From contig NZ_DATMGA010000027.1 of the NCBI RefSeq assembly GCF_035555955.1, forward strand, positions 68,083 to 132,082: a stretch of DNA of 64,000 bases, read 5' to 3'. Under the pieces are notes generated by a model. The model worked only from the letters and a program-made list of their open reading frames with translations, made no database searches and had not been told where the DNA came from. Numbering within the stretch: position 1 is the stretch's first letter; each line of letters starts with the position of its first letter. This document shows, in pieces, positions 1-8,476 of the stretch. A program made the position numbers and the translations under genes. The stretch comes from Eoetvoesia sp035555955 (GTDB taxonomy: Bacteria; Pseudomonadota; Gammaproteobacteria; Burkholderiales; Burkholderiaceae_B).

Positions 1-900
1 TTCCTTCTCGCGTTCACGCAATGCCGGGTCCAGCGACTCGCGCAGGCCGTCGCCCAATGCGTTGCAGCCCAGCACCAGCAGGAATATGCAGAACACCGGC
101 GTCAGCATGCCCCACGGCGCCTCGTGCAGGTAGTCCCTGGAGTCGGCGATCATCACCCCCCAGGCCACCGTTCCGGCCGACACGGATAAACCCACAAAGC
201 TCAGGATGGCCTCGACGATCACGGCCACGCCCATTTCCAGCGTGAACAGCGTGATGATCAGCGGCCCCACCGCCGGCAGGATTTCCCGCCACATGGTCTT
301 CCAGTGTCCGAAGCCCAGAAGGCGTGCGGCCGCCACGTACTGGCGTCTCCGGACCACGATGACGTCCGAGCGCACCACGCGGCAAAAGCGCGTCCAATCG
401 ACCAGCACGATGGCCAGAATGACATTGACGACCCCGGTGCCGAGGCCCACCATCAGCACCAGGGACAGCACCACGGGCGGGAACGACATCCACAAATCGA
501 CCACATAGCCGATGATGCGATCCACCCAGCCGCCGAAATACCCGGCCAGCATCGCCATGACGACACCCAGCAGCATGGCGCCGGTGGCGGCCGACACCGC
601 CACCACGATGGCGACCCGAGTGCCATAGATGGCCCGCGACAAAATGCACTGCCCAAGGCCGTCGGTGCCCAACGGGAAGTCGAGATTGCCGTTGGCGCTC
701 CACATGGGCGGCAGCAGCATGTTCAGAAGGTCTTGCGCATCGGGCTTGTGCGGCGCCAGCCAGGGAGCGGCGCACGCCACGAACACGGCGAACAGCACGA
801 GGCACAGGCCCACCCAGGCTTTGGGCGACAGGCTCTGCAATGCCCGCAACACGGCGTTCTTTCTGGGAAGGCCCTGCGGCCCGGCGACACCCTGCTCCAT
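1..900 (-). CDS. Peptide/nickel-type ABC transporter permease (DppC/OppC family), 3' end cut by window edge
   Basis: Inner-membrane permease of an oligopeptide-type ABC importer. The reading frame is open from the ATG at 900 to the left edge, so the last residues and stop are missing. An N-terminal membrane helix is followed by the conserved permease core; the EAA-like loop reads approximately AARLLGFGHWKTMWREILP and is followed by further helices. The start codon shares one base with the stop of the upstream permease (TGATG), so the two are translationally coupled. The ATPase subunits expected for this family presumably lie beyond the left edge. Substrate is not predictable; the neighbours (flavin monooxygenase, aldolases) suggest a small organic acid or amide rather than a peptide. 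This is inference. Confidence 0.88.
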   Translation of the reverse strand, partial: MEQGVAGPQGLPRKNAVLRALQSLSPKAWVGLCLVLFAVFVACAAPWLAPHKPDAQDLLNMLLPPMWSANGNLDFPLGTDGLGQCILSRAIYGTRVAIVVAVSAATGAMLLGVVMAMLAGYFGGWVDRIIGYVVDLWMSFPPVVLSLVLMVGLGTGVVNVILAIVLVDWTRFCRVVRSDVIVVRRRQYVAAARLLGFGHWKTMWREILPAVGPLIITLFTLEMGVAVIVEAILSFVGLSVSAGTVAWGVMIADSRDYLHEAPWGMLTPVFCIFLLVLGCNALGDGLRESLDPALREREKE

Positions 901-1916
901 CAATGGTCCCTCAATAGCGGATTCAGCACGACATACAAGGTGTCCACCACGGCGTTGATCAGCACCATCAGCACCCCGAACACAATGGTGACGCCCTGGA
1001 TGAGCGGCAGATCGTTGCTTTTGACGGCGCTGACCATCAGGCTGCCTATGCCTGGAAACGAAAATATGATTTCGATCAGCAGCGCCGAGCCGAACAAGAA
1101 GCCGAACTGCACGCCTATCATGGTAATGGTGGGCAGCAGCGCGTTTTTCTGGATATACCGCAGCAGGATCCTCCTGGCAGGAACGCCGCGCAGCCTGGCC
1201 ACCATGACATAGGGCTCCCGGGAGGCTTCGATCAGGCAAGAGCGCAGCACCCGCACCACCAAAGGGCAAAAACCCAGGGCCAGGGCACAGGCCGGCAGCA
1301 CCATGTGCGCCAGCGCATCCCGGAACGCCGGGCCGTTGTGCAGCAACAGAGTGTCCAGCAACATGAAGCCGGTTATCGTGGGCAAATGGTAGTCGGGACC
1401 GATTTGCCCGCTGAACGGCAGAACAGGAAAGAACACGCCGAACAAGGCAATGAACAGCAGCCCCCATAGAAAGGCCGGAATGGATTGCATGACGACCACG
1501 ATCGTATCGGGCACCACCCCCCAGCGCTTGCCGTACAGGGAATACGCAAACAGCGCCAACGGAAAACTGATGACCAGCGCGATGCACAGCGCCACCAGCA
1601 CCAGTTCCAGCGTTACCGGCAGGGCTTTGGCAATCAGCAGCACCACCGATTGTTGATACAGGAAGGAATGCCCAAGGTCGCCGCCAAGGGCTTTTTCGAG
1701 CCAGATGTAGAACTGCACGTACAGCGGCTTGTCGAGCCCAAGCGCCGCGCTTAGAGCCTGGGCTTCCGCCCTTGTGGCCGAGGGCGGAAGCATCATGCCC
1801 AACGGGTCGGAGGGCAAGGCCCGCAATACGACGAAGACCACCAGCGACAGCAATACAAGAATGGGAATTCCCGCCAGCAGGCGCTGCAGCAATACGGTCA
1901 GTGGCGTTCGAAGCAT
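900..1916 (-). CDS. Peptide/nickel-type ABC transporter permease (DppB/GsiC family)
   Basis: First permease of the oligopeptide-type importer, 338 residues. The start MLRTPLTVLLQRLLAGIP is typical of the DppB family: a short cytoplasmic N-terminus, then the first helix LVLLSLVVFVVLRALP and the conserved DPLGMMLPP segment. The EAA loop (around VARLRGVPARRILLRYIQKN) contacts the ATPase in this family. A longer frame exists upstream to 1973, but the internal ATG at 1916 fits the family length. It follows the binding-protein gene by 78 bases and overlaps the DppC-type gene by one base, so the three form one minus-strand operon. Confidence 0.9.
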   Translation of the reverse strand: MLRTPLTVLLQRLLAGIPILVLLSLVVFVVLRALPSDPLGMMLPPSATRAEAQALSAALGLDKPLYVQFYIWLEKALGGDLGHSFLYQQSVVLLIAKALPVTLELVLVALCIALVISFPLALFAYSLYGKRWGVVPDTIVVVMQSIPAFLWGLLFIALFGVFFPVLPFSGQIGPDYHLPTITGFMLLDTLLLHNGPAFRDALAHMVLPACALALGFCPLVVRVLRSCLIEASREPYVMVARLRGVPARRILLRYIQKNALLPTITMIGVQFGFLFGSALLIEIIFSFPGIGSLMVSAVKSNDLPLIQGVTIVFGVLMVLINAVVDTLYVVLNPLLRDH

Positions 1917-1994
1917 GCCTTGGCACCCGTCAGAACTTGCGAGGAAAATCGGGGCGGCGCCGGTGCTCGACACACCGGCGGGAAAGCCGCTGGA

Positions 1995-3545
1995 CTACTT
2001 CTTCCATGAATACAGCCTGGGAGAAATATAGCCATTGCCCTGCAAAGGCACGTTGCAGCGCGAATCATGGGCCAGGGTGTCCACCCCTTGCAGCAGCGGG
2101 ATGACCCAGGACTTCTCGGATGCCTCTTTGAGCAGTTCGCGATAGCCGGCGATACGCTTGGCCTCGTCCACCTCGCTGAAAAGGTGGTCGATGCGCGGCC
2201 CCAGCGAAGCATCGCGCCACATCGAAAAGCGCAGACGCGGATCCAAAATGCGCCCGGCGCCATTGTCGGGATCGCCGGTGGCATTGGCCCAGTTGTACAG
2301 CATGAGGCCCGTCATTTTTTGATTGTGGCTTTGCTCCATGGCCTTGGCCGCCGTGGTGACCTCGACCGCGGCGTCGATGCCCACCTTCTTCCACATGGAA
2401 GCCAGCACGCGCGCCATGTCGTAGTCGTTGGGGAAGGTGCCGTTGGTGGTGAACAGGGTGATCTTCACCGGGTTCTTGAGGCTGTACCCTTCTTTTTCCA
2501 GCAACTGCATGGCCAATTTCTGGTTGTACGGGAAAACATAGTCGTCGACGTGGGCGGGCGAATTCTTGATGGCGACCACGGACAGCGGCACCGCCTTGCC
2601 GGCGTACAGCGCCCTGGACAATGCGCTTTTATCGATGGCCAGGTGCAGGGCCTTGCGCACATTGTCGTTCTCGAACGGCTTGACGTAACTGGGCACCTTG
2701 ACCATGTACATGGTGGAGATGGGGTAGATTTCGCTGGTGATGCCGGGCGTCTTGCCCAGCCTTTGCGCTTCGCGTATGGGCAGGCCGGTGGCCAGCGTGG
2801 CGCGCTTGGACTCGACCAGGGCAACCCGCGACGACGCTTCGGGGGTAAACAAAAAGACCACGTTCTTGATGGCGGGCTTTTTTCCCCAATAGCCGTCGTA
2901 GGCCTCGAGCACCAGGCGCGAGCCGCGCTGGTACTGGACGATGCGGTACGGCCCGGCGCCTATAGGCTTGGCCAGAAAGCCGTCCATGCCCACCTTTTTG
3001 ATGTACTGGCTGGGCAGGATGAACGCGGCCAGAAAGCCCAGGAAGATCGGCGCGGTGGGCGTGGGCTTGCTGTACACCAGCACCGCCTGGGTGGGCGAGC
3101 TGATCTCGACGTCCTTCAGGGTGGGAAACATGCCGCGGATGGCCAGCTTGGCGTCCTGGGCCGGATGCTCGAGCAGGCTCCACTTGACATCGTCCATGGT
3201 CAGTTTGCTGCCATCGTGGAACGTGATGCCCTCGTGCAGGGTAATGGCCAGGCGCTGCTTGGTGCTGTCCTGCCATTCCCATTTGGAGATCTGCATGGGC
3301 TCGAGCTTGAGATCCGGCGAATAGCGCAGCGGCGTGTCGAACACGGTGGCGTAGATGGACTGGGCGCTGGGCAGGGTAAGCGCAGTGGGATCCCAGGAAG
3401 GCACGTCGTTGGGATACGAAATGATCAGTGTGTCCTGATCCGCGCCCTGGGCCAGCAGTTCGCGCATCGGCAGCATGGAGGCGGCCAACGCGGCGGCCCC
3501 TCCGGCCAGGAAAGACCGGCGGCCGGCCTTGATTTTGTCTTGCAT
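1995..3545 (-). CDS. ABC transporter substrate-binding protein, family 5 (oligopeptide/dipeptide type)
   Basis: Periplasmic solute receptor of the importer encoded downstream, 516 residues. A twin-arginine-like signal (RRSFLAGG at residues 9-16, followed by an Ala-rich hydrophobic stretch) suggests Tat export. The mature part starts near DTLIISYPNDVPSWDP and has the family-5 hallmarks, including WSLLEHP and RVALVESKRATLATGLP-type segments. The ATG at 3545 is preferred over the one at 3557 because GGAGG lies five bases upstream of it. It precedes both permease genes on the same strand. Ligand unknown. Confidence 0.9.
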   Translation of the reverse strand: MQDKIKAGRRSFLAGGAAALAASMLPMRELLAQGADQDTLIISYPNDVPSWDPTALTLPSAQSIYATVFDTPLRYSPDLKLEPMQISKWEWQDSTKQRLAITLHEGITFHDGSKLTMDDVKWSLLEHPAQDAKLAIRGMFPTLKDVEISSPTQAVLVYSKPTPTAPIFLGFLAAFILPSQYIKKVGMDGFLAKPIGAGPYRIVQYQRGSRLVLEAYDGYWGKKPAIKNVVFLFTPEASSRVALVESKRATLATGLPIREAQRLGKTPGITSEIYPISTMYMVKVPSYVKPFENDNVRKALHLAIDKSALSRALYAGKAVPLSVVAIKNSPAHVDDYVFPYNQKLAMQLLEKEGYSLKNPVKITLFTTNGTFPNDYDMARVLASMWKKVGIDAAVEVTTAAKAMEQSHNQKMTGLMLYNWANATGDPDNGAGRILDPRLRFSMWRDASLGPRIDHLFSEVDEAKRIAGYRELLKEASEKSWVIPLLQGVDTLAHDSRCNVPLQGNGYISPRLYSWKK

Positions 3546-3677
3546 ACAACCCTCCATGACTCAATGGTGTTTCCCGGACGGAGCGAGGCATCGCCCTGTT
3601 TGGAAAGCGGTTGGGAAGAACAATCTTTTTTCAACTACTTTATAGAACGAAAACCACCCTGTCGATATACCAAAGAA

Positions 3678-3790
3678 TTTTGCCTTGGGGCGGCCCGGCG
3701 GCAAAAGATGCCCCCACGCTGCGCAGGCAGTTGCCTGCTTGCTGCCCCCCAAGGGGGCGTTTTTTGCCTTGGGGCGGCCCGGCGGCAAAA
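3678..3790. repeat. Intergenic palindromic repeat element with two 29-bp direct copies
   Basis: The 29-base unit TTTTGCC...GGCAAAA occurs identically at 3678-3706 and 3762-3790. Each copy is bounded by complementary TTTTGCC/GGCAAAA arms. Between them lie two more hairpins, GCAGGCA-GT-TGCCTGC (about 3723-3738) and GCCCCC-AA-GGGGGC (about 3744-3758) followed by a T-run. It occupies the gap between the monooxygenase and the binding-protein gene. Similar GC-rich palindromes are common between genes in Bordetella and Achromobacter; that comparison is from memory. Confidence 0.75.
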
Positions 3791-3801
3791 AAATCCCCTC
3801 C

Positions 3802-4905
3802 TCAGGCCGGTACGCCGGCGCGTATGCCGGCCTGCTCCAGCAAGGGCAGCACGCGTTCGCAAAAGAAGGGCAGTTCCTGGCTGTAGTTCACGAACGTCAG
3901 GGCGCTGCCCTCGAACCCCGCCTGGCGCATGCGCACCAGTTCTCCGGCGATCTGCTCGGGCGTGCCCACCAAGGGGTAAGTGCCCGTGCCCGCGGCAAAG
4001 CGCTGCCGGTACTTGCGGTAGGCGATTTCGTCGTGGCTGCGGCTGAAGGCCTGCTTCTGGCGCATCATGTAGTCGACGGCGCCGGTATCCTCTTGCTCGA
4101 CCGAATAGTATTGGTAGTAGTCCCGCGCTTCCTTCTCGGTTTCGCGGCACACCACGTGGGCCACGGTATAAACCCCCATTTCGCGCCCCGCAAGCGTTGC
4201 CCGCTGCTGCATGTCGGCGATCTGGGCCTTGCCCGCCTCGATGTCGGTGAACGTCGTGAACAGGAAATCGCAATGGCGCGCGGCGAAGTCGCGGCCCGGG
4301 GGGCCGAACGCCGCATTCATGGTCACCGGCCTGGGCCGCTGCACCGACGAGGGGCTGGTCACGGCATGGTGCAGGGTGTAGTACTGGCCTTCGAAATCCA
4401 GCGGGGCGTCGGCGTTGTACAGCTTGAACAAGATATCGGCCCACTCGGCGGCCTGGTCGTAAGGGCGCTCGACCAGCTTGCCGCCGAACATGGCGAACTC
4501 GTCCGGGTTCCAGCCGCACACAATATTCAGCCCCGCCCGGCCATGGCTGATGTGATCCACGGTGGCCAGGGCCTTGGCCGCGTACAGCGGGTGCACCAGC
4601 GGCACGTGCACGGTCATGAACAAGGCGATCCGGCTGGTGGCGGCGGCCAGGCCCGCCGCGAACGTGAAGGTTTCGAAAGAATGCTCGCGCGCCTTGGTCT
4701 CGCCCCCGAACCCCTTCCAGCGCGCAATCGGAAGAACGAAGTCAATCCCGGCCCGATCCGCGATCTGCGCGGCGTCCAGAATATCGTCCCAGCCCGCCTT
4801 CCAGCGTTCGGGCACCTTGGTCAGCGCCGACCCTCCGTCGGCGTTGGACGAAAAGATTCCCAGCTTGAAGGTATCTGGTTTCAACATTGGATTCATGGAA
4901 CTCAT
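3802..4905 (-). CDS. LLM-class flavin-dependent monooxygenase (luciferase-like, RutA/DszA type)
   Basis: Predicted flavin-dependent monooxygenase, 367 residues, a typical length for the TIM-barrel bacterial luciferase superfamily. It starts MSSMNPMLKPDTFKLGIFS. The substrate/FMN barrel segments TVDHISHGRAGLNIVCGWN and EFAMFGGKLVERPYDQAAEW are characteristic of the branch that includes RutA and sulfonate or sulfur monooxygenases. The ATG at 4905 has GAGGA upstream; reading further upstream enters another gene's shadow. Such enzymes need FMNH2 from a separate reductase, and none is encoded nearby. It lies downstream of the EthD-like gene and upstream of the importer, so it may open a ring or C-N/C-S bond of the imported compound (inference). 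Confidence 0.85.
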   Translation of the reverse strand: MSSMNPMLKPDTFKLGIFSSNADGGSALTKVPERWKAGWDDILDAAQIADRAGIDFVLPIARWKGFGGETKAREHSFETFTFAAGLAAATSRIALFMTVHVPLVHPLYAAKALATVDHISHGRAGLNIVCGWNPDEFAMFGGKLVERPYDQAAEWADILFKLYNADAPLDFEGQYYTLHHAVTSPSSVQRPRPVTMNAAFGPPGRDFAARHCDFLFTTFTDIEAGKAQIADMQQRATLAGREMGVYTVAHVVCRETEKEARDYYQYYSVEQEDTGAVDYMMRQKQAFSRSHDEIAYRKYRQRFAAGTGTYPLVGTPEQIAGELVRMRQAGFEGSALTFVNYSQELPFFCERVLPLLEQAGIRAGVPA

Positions 4906-4972
4906 CGCCGCATCCTCGAATTGAAAAACATCGTATCCAGCCGCACAAGACAAATACCGTGCTCGGCCAGTT

Positions 4973-5710
4973 TCAGCCAGGCTTGCCCGCAAGCGGGCCG
5001 GCGCCGCCGAACACGCAATCGGTGCGCATGGCCTCGTGGGTATTGGTCTGGCCGATTTGCGGCAGGGAAAGGTAGTCGGCCCGCATCTCGGCGCGTATGG
5101 GAGACTGCAGCGCCGCCTGCAGGTCGGCCACGCTGTCGAACACGACCTTGTTGCGCTGGATGGCGGCCCCCTTGGGCAGATCCAGCCCGCTAAGCCAGTC
5201 CAGCCGCGTGTAGATCTCGACCTGGCGCACGCCGGGCATGCGGCCCATAAGGGGAACATGCCCGGCCATGTATTCGGACAGCCACTGGTCATGATCCTGC
5301 CCCGATCCGTAATAGGCGACCAGATACGTGCAAACCGCCGAGTCCGCCCCGCCCCCGGCAGCCGGCGCCTGGCCGGCAACGGGCACGGCGCGGACCACCA
5401 TGGCCTGCTGGCTTTTGGCCTGCACGGGGCCCAATGAAGCCTCCAGGCCCGCCAGCAAGCCGGACAGTCCGGCCTGCCGCGCGCACGCTGCCTCCAGGCT
5501 GAACAGGCCGTCGAAGTAGAACTGCAGCACGTACTCGGCCGGCGGCTCCGGCTCGTGGCTCAGGAAGGGATCGTCGACCCGCCCGGGTTGATGCAGCAGG
5601 ACTTTGCGCAGGCCTTGGACTTGCGGCAAGCTCCGGCCCCAGTCGGGCGGCAGCGCCAAAAAGCCATCGAGACGGCTCTTCAACCTATACGTTATGAACA
5701 GCGAAATCAC
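4973..5710 (-). CDS. EthD-like (dimeric alpha-beta barrel) protein, GTG start
   Basis: Protein of 245 residues with two ferredoxin-like halves. The first begins VISLFITYRLKSRLDG and the second CTYLVAYYGSGQDHDQW. The second half carries AGHVPLMGRMPGVRQVEIY, which resembles the EthD motif (His-Val-Pro-Leu near a PG-R segment). EthD-type proteins occur beside oxygenases in ether and aromatic catabolism, usually with unknown chemistry. A GTG start at 5710 is chosen because AAGGGGAAG directly precedes it; the alternative ATG at 5788 would place the start across the palindromic site at 5766-5777. It is the first gene of the minus-strand operon leading into the monooxygenase, 67 bases away. Confidence 0.65.
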   Translation of the reverse strand: MISLFITYRLKSRLDGFLALPPDWGRSLPQVQGLRKVLLHQPGRVDDPFLSHEPEPPAEYVLQFYFDGLFSLEAACARQAGLSGLLAGLEASLGPVQAKSQQAMVVRAVPVAGQAPAAGGGADSAVCTYLVAYYGSGQDHDQWLSEYMAGHVPLMGRMPGVRQVEIYTRLDWLSGLDLPKGAAIQRNKVVFDSVADLQAALQSPIRAEMRADYLSLPQIGQTNTHEAMRTDCVFGGAGPLAGKPG

Positions 5711-5765
5711 GTCTTCCCCTTGTCGGCGCCGGGCCGACGATGCAAGGCATAAACTGCTTTCATTT

Positions 5766-5777
5766 ACTGAATTCAGT
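5766..5777. promoter_or_regulatory. Candidate GntR operator, palindrome ACTGAATTCAGT
   Basis: Perfect 12-bp palindrome about 55 bases upstream of the GTG start of the EthD-like gene. The same 10-bp core CTGAATTCAG recurs at 8260-8269 upstream of the aldolase gene, and a one-mismatch version lies at 5971-5982. Assignment to the GntR regulator at 8477-9229 is inference from position and recurrence. Confidence 0.5.
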
Positions 5778-5970
5778 TTATGTTTCACTTATTGATGCGT
5801 CAATCCAGATGTTTTCCCATGCAGCAGCAAAAACCAGATTCTCTTTGTTTATCAAAATACTGCTTCCATCCTGCCGTTTACCCTAGGGCCTGTTAACACT
5901 TATTAAGGAGCCGCGAAGGGTTGGGTCTTGAACCGGCCCTAATGGCTTCATTCAGGAATCCGCCAAAAAA

Positions 5971-5982
5971 ACAGAATTCAGT
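5971..5982. promoter_or_regulatory. Candidate secondary GntR operator, ACAGAATTCAGT
   Basis: One mismatch from the 12-bp palindrome at 5766-5777. It overlaps the stop codon of the FAD dehydrogenase gene and lies 205 bases from the stronger site, so it could support looping. A similar ACAGAATTCAGA also occurs at 59869-59880 in an unrelated region, so chance occurrence is possible. Confidence 0.3.
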
Positions 5983-7411
5983 AAAAAGAGGTTCCAATGA
6001 CTTCATCCGGGAATAGTTTGCCCCGGTTCAGGATATTGCGCGGATCCAGGGCCTGCTTGATGGCGCCCATGGCGTCCAGGTCGGCACGGCTGCGCGTGCG
6101 CCCCAGCTCCTGCCGTTTCTTCAGGCCTATGCCGTGCTCGGCTGAAACCGAGCCGCCGTACTCGCCGACCAGCCCGTAAACCATTGCCTCGACCTGGGCC
6201 GCGACGGCATCCGTTGCGCCCGGCACGTCGACGATAAGGTGCAGGTTGCCATCACCTAGATGCCCGTACACCAGCGCCGTACTGGCCGGCCAGTTGGCGC
6301 GCAGGCGGTCGGCGCAAGTCTGGGCCGCAACGCCTATGTCGCGGATCGAAAAGCTGACGTCGAAGGCGATCAGCCCGGGCATCAAGCGCGGAAACTCGGC
6401 CGGCGCATCGCGCACGCCCCAGAACGCCAGCGCATCGCGGGCCGTTGCCGCCACGGCGGCATCCTCAATAATGCCCTGCGCCAGGCAGTCCTCCAGCAAT
6501 TGCTCGAAATCTTCCTGGTGCCGGCGCCCGCCCCCCGTGCTTTCCAGCAGCACGTAATAACGGTGGGGGCCGGCCAGCGGCGGCTTGACGCTAGGCACCT
6601 TGGCCATCACGTAGTCGTAGTAGCCCGGCCACATGACTTCGAACGCCGACACCCCGCCGGGCAGGCATTGCTGGGCGCGCCGCAACAGCGCAGTAACCGA
6701 GTCGTAGCCGGCCAGGCCGCAGAAGGCGGTCGCCGCCGCGCCGGGCAGGGCGCGCAGGCGCAACACCGCGCGGGTGATCACCCCCAGCGTTCCCTCGCTG
6801 CCGATGAGCAGGTTTTTCAGATCGAGCCCGGTGTTGTTCTTGACCATCTTGCGCAAGCCGCCGACGACGCGGCCGTCGGCCAGCACCGCTTCCAGATCCA
6901 GAACCTGTTCGCGCGCCATGCCGTACTTGATGACGCGATTGCCGCCGGCGTTGGTGCCCAGATTGCCGCCTATGGTGCAAGACCCTCGCGCTCCGAGATC
7001 CAGCGCGAACATCAGGCCCAGGTCCTGGGCCCGTTCCTGAACCGCCTGCAGCGTCACGCCGGCCTGAACCGTCATGGTTCCGGAGGCCTCATCGACCTCT
7101 TCGATGGCGTTCATTCTTTCCAGGCTCAGGGCGACATCGCCCTCTTGCGTGCAGGCCCCGCCGGCAAGACCGCTGAGGCCGCCCTGCACCACCACCGGCT
7201 GGCGGTAGCGATGGCAGACAGCCAGTGCCTGCGACACCTGTTGAGTGCTGCGGGGACGCAGCAACGCCAGAGGCGCCGCCGCGGGCAGGCCGCTCCAGTC
7301 CGCATGGCGGCGCTGCGCAAGATCGTCGCCGGCCAACACGCCATCCGCCCCCAGGACGTCCCGAAGGCTTTGCAATACGGCTTCGTTCGGCATGAGCGGC
7401 TGCGGCCTCAT
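5978..7411 (-). CDS. FAD-linked D-2-hydroxyacid dehydrogenase (GlcD / D-2-hydroxyglutarate dehydrogenase family)
   Basis: Predicted FAD-dependent oxidase or dehydrogenase of D-2-hydroxyacids, 477 residues. The N-terminal FAD_binding_4 domain contains PVVVQGGLSGLAGGA and the SCTIGGNLGTNAGGNRVIKYG loop region. The C-terminal FAD-oxidase domain carries YGHLGDGNLHLIVDVP and SAEHGIGLKKR, which in this family hold the metal and substrate-binding His residues. The ATG at 7411 overlaps the aldolase stop by ATGA, giving tight translational coupling and supporting this start over a longer frame. It may oxidise a 2-hydroxyacid produced in the same pathway. Substrate unproven. Confidence 0.88.
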   Translation of the reverse strand: MRPQPLMPNEAVLQSLRDVLGADGVLAGDDLAQRRHADWSGLPAAAPLALLRPRSTQQVSQALAVCHRYRQPVVVQGGLSGLAGGACTQEGDVALSLERMNAIEEVDEASGTMTVQAGVTLQAVQERAQDLGLMFALDLGARGSCTIGGNLGTNAGGNRVIKYGMAREQVLDLEAVLADGRVVGGLRKMVKNNTGLDLKNLLIGSEGTLGVITRAVLRLRALPGAAATAFCGLAGYDSVTALLRRAQQCLPGGVSAFEVMWPGYYDYVMAKVPSVKPPLAGPHRYYVLLESTGGGRRHQEDFEQLLEDCLAQGIIEDAAVAATARDALAFWGVRDAPAEFPRLMPGLIAFDVSFSIRDIGVAAQTCADRLRANWPASTALVYGHLGDGNLHLIVDVPGATDAVAAQVEAMVYGLVGEYGGSVSAEHGIGLKKRQELGRTRSRADLDAMGAIKQALDPRNILNRGKLFPDEVIGTSFY

Positions 7412-8145
7412 GCGCGGACTCCCTGTGTCGCCTGCATGAAACCGGCCTTGGCTACGTCGGCGTCGCTGGCGCAAACCGCCAGCTTATAGCCCTTGCCGAA
7501 GGCGTCCCGCGCCGCTCCCATCGTGCCGGTGTAGATTCCGCAGGGCATGCCCCGCTGTTGCGCTGCCTCGAAAACGCGCCGGCAATCGCGCTCGAGCACC
7601 TCCGGGTCGTTCGTGCCGCGCGACAGGGCCAGATCGCCTGTTCCGATGAACAAATAATCGATTCCGGGCACCGCCGCAATGGCTTCGATATTCTCCACGC
7701 CTTGCACTGTCTCGATCATGACACCCACCGCCACGTGTCCCCCCGCTTCCAGCATGGCCTCGATGCCTGCCAGCAAAGGGCGCACCCCGCCCGCCGAGCG
7801 AACCCCCGCCGGCGGATAGCGGCCGGCCATCACGGCGCGGAGCGCCTCGTCGGCGGTCTCGACCAAGGGGACAAGCACGGACGAGGCGCCGGAATCCAGC
7901 GCCTGGCCTATATGGTGCGGCGTATTGGCGGCACAGCGCGCAATGACGGGCACATGCCGCCCCGCCATTCCCACCGCGGCTTCCAGGCTATGACGGTCCC
8001 ACAAGCCATGCTGAAGGTCGAGCACAATTGCGCCGGGGCGGGCATGGGCGGCAAATTCGGCCAGTGCCGCGCTGCCCAGCGCCAGCCAGATCAGATCGAC
8101 CGGATCCCCGCCCGCGAGCAAAGGTTTAAATGGGATGAAGAGCAT
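7408..8145 (-). CDS. HpcH/HpaI-family aldolase (4-hydroxy-2-oxo acid aldolase type)
   Basis: Predicted class II (divalent-metal) aldolase of 245 residues, normal for HpaI/GarL-type enzymes that cleave 4-hydroxy-2-oxo acids to pyruvate and an aldehyde. Visible motifs are GAIVLDLQHGLWD (position of the catalytic His), GVMIETVQGVENIEAIAAVPG with the metal-binding Glu, and YLFIGTGDLALSRG. The ATG at 8145 (MLFIPFKPLLAGG) has GGAAAG upstream. The next gene begins inside its stop codon. The palindrome CTGAATTCAG lies 115 bases upstream. It likely performs a carbon-carbon cleavage step of the island's pathway. Confidence 0.88.
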   Translation of the reverse strand: MLFIPFKPLLAGGDPVDLIWLALGSAALAEFAAHARPGAIVLDLQHGLWDRHSLEAAVGMAGRHVPVIARCAANTPHHIGQALDSGASSVLVPLVETADEALRAVMAGRYPPAGVRSAGGVRPLLAGIEAMLEAGGHVAVGVMIETVQGVENIEAIAAVPGIDYLFIGTGDLALSRGTNDPEVLERDCRRVFEAAQQRGMPCGIYTGTMGAARDAFGKGYKLAVCASDADVAKAGFMQATQGVRA

Positions 8146-8259
8146 CTGCTTTCCGTACTGTTGACCCGGGAACAAGATTGGCAAGAACCACCCCGCCCCT
8201 GGCCGAATGCCGCACGCGCCGGGCCGTGGCGCTCGCATGCCGCGGTGCTTTCCAAAAAA

Positions 8260-8269
8260 CTGAATTCAG
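8260..8269. promoter_or_regulatory. Candidate GntR operator, palindrome CTGAATTCAG
   Basis: Exact copy of the 10-bp core of the site at 5766-5777. It lies between the aldolase gene (minus strand, start 8145) and the GntR regulator (plus strand, start 8477). A second inverted repeat, AAATAC-TG-GTATTT, lies at 8340-8353 in the same AT-rich gap and could be an autoregulatory site instead. Confidence 0.5.
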
Positions 8270-8476
8270 AATAATGCTATTGCCACAAAAACTGGCTGTC
8301 AATCCATAAAATCCTGGAAAATATCAATTTCCGCGTATGAAATACTGGTATTTACCCTTATCTTCATCTTAAATAGCAATAAACGGCAGAGCCATTACTT
8401 GCTATTCATCAAAAATAATATATTGTATATTTCAAGAATACTGTCTTGGCCTCGCTTTTCCAGCGTTCATTTATTC

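Noticed and set aside
2067..4046. Long plus-strand open frame (659 codons) opposite the binding-protein gene
   Set aside because: It is antisense to a clear family-5 binding protein and has a Gly/Arg/His-rich composition typical of high-GC shadows.
8399..8476. Longer N-terminus for the GntR regulator
   Set aside because: The extra 26 residues are AT-rich coded and unlike family starts; the ATG at 8477 fits better.
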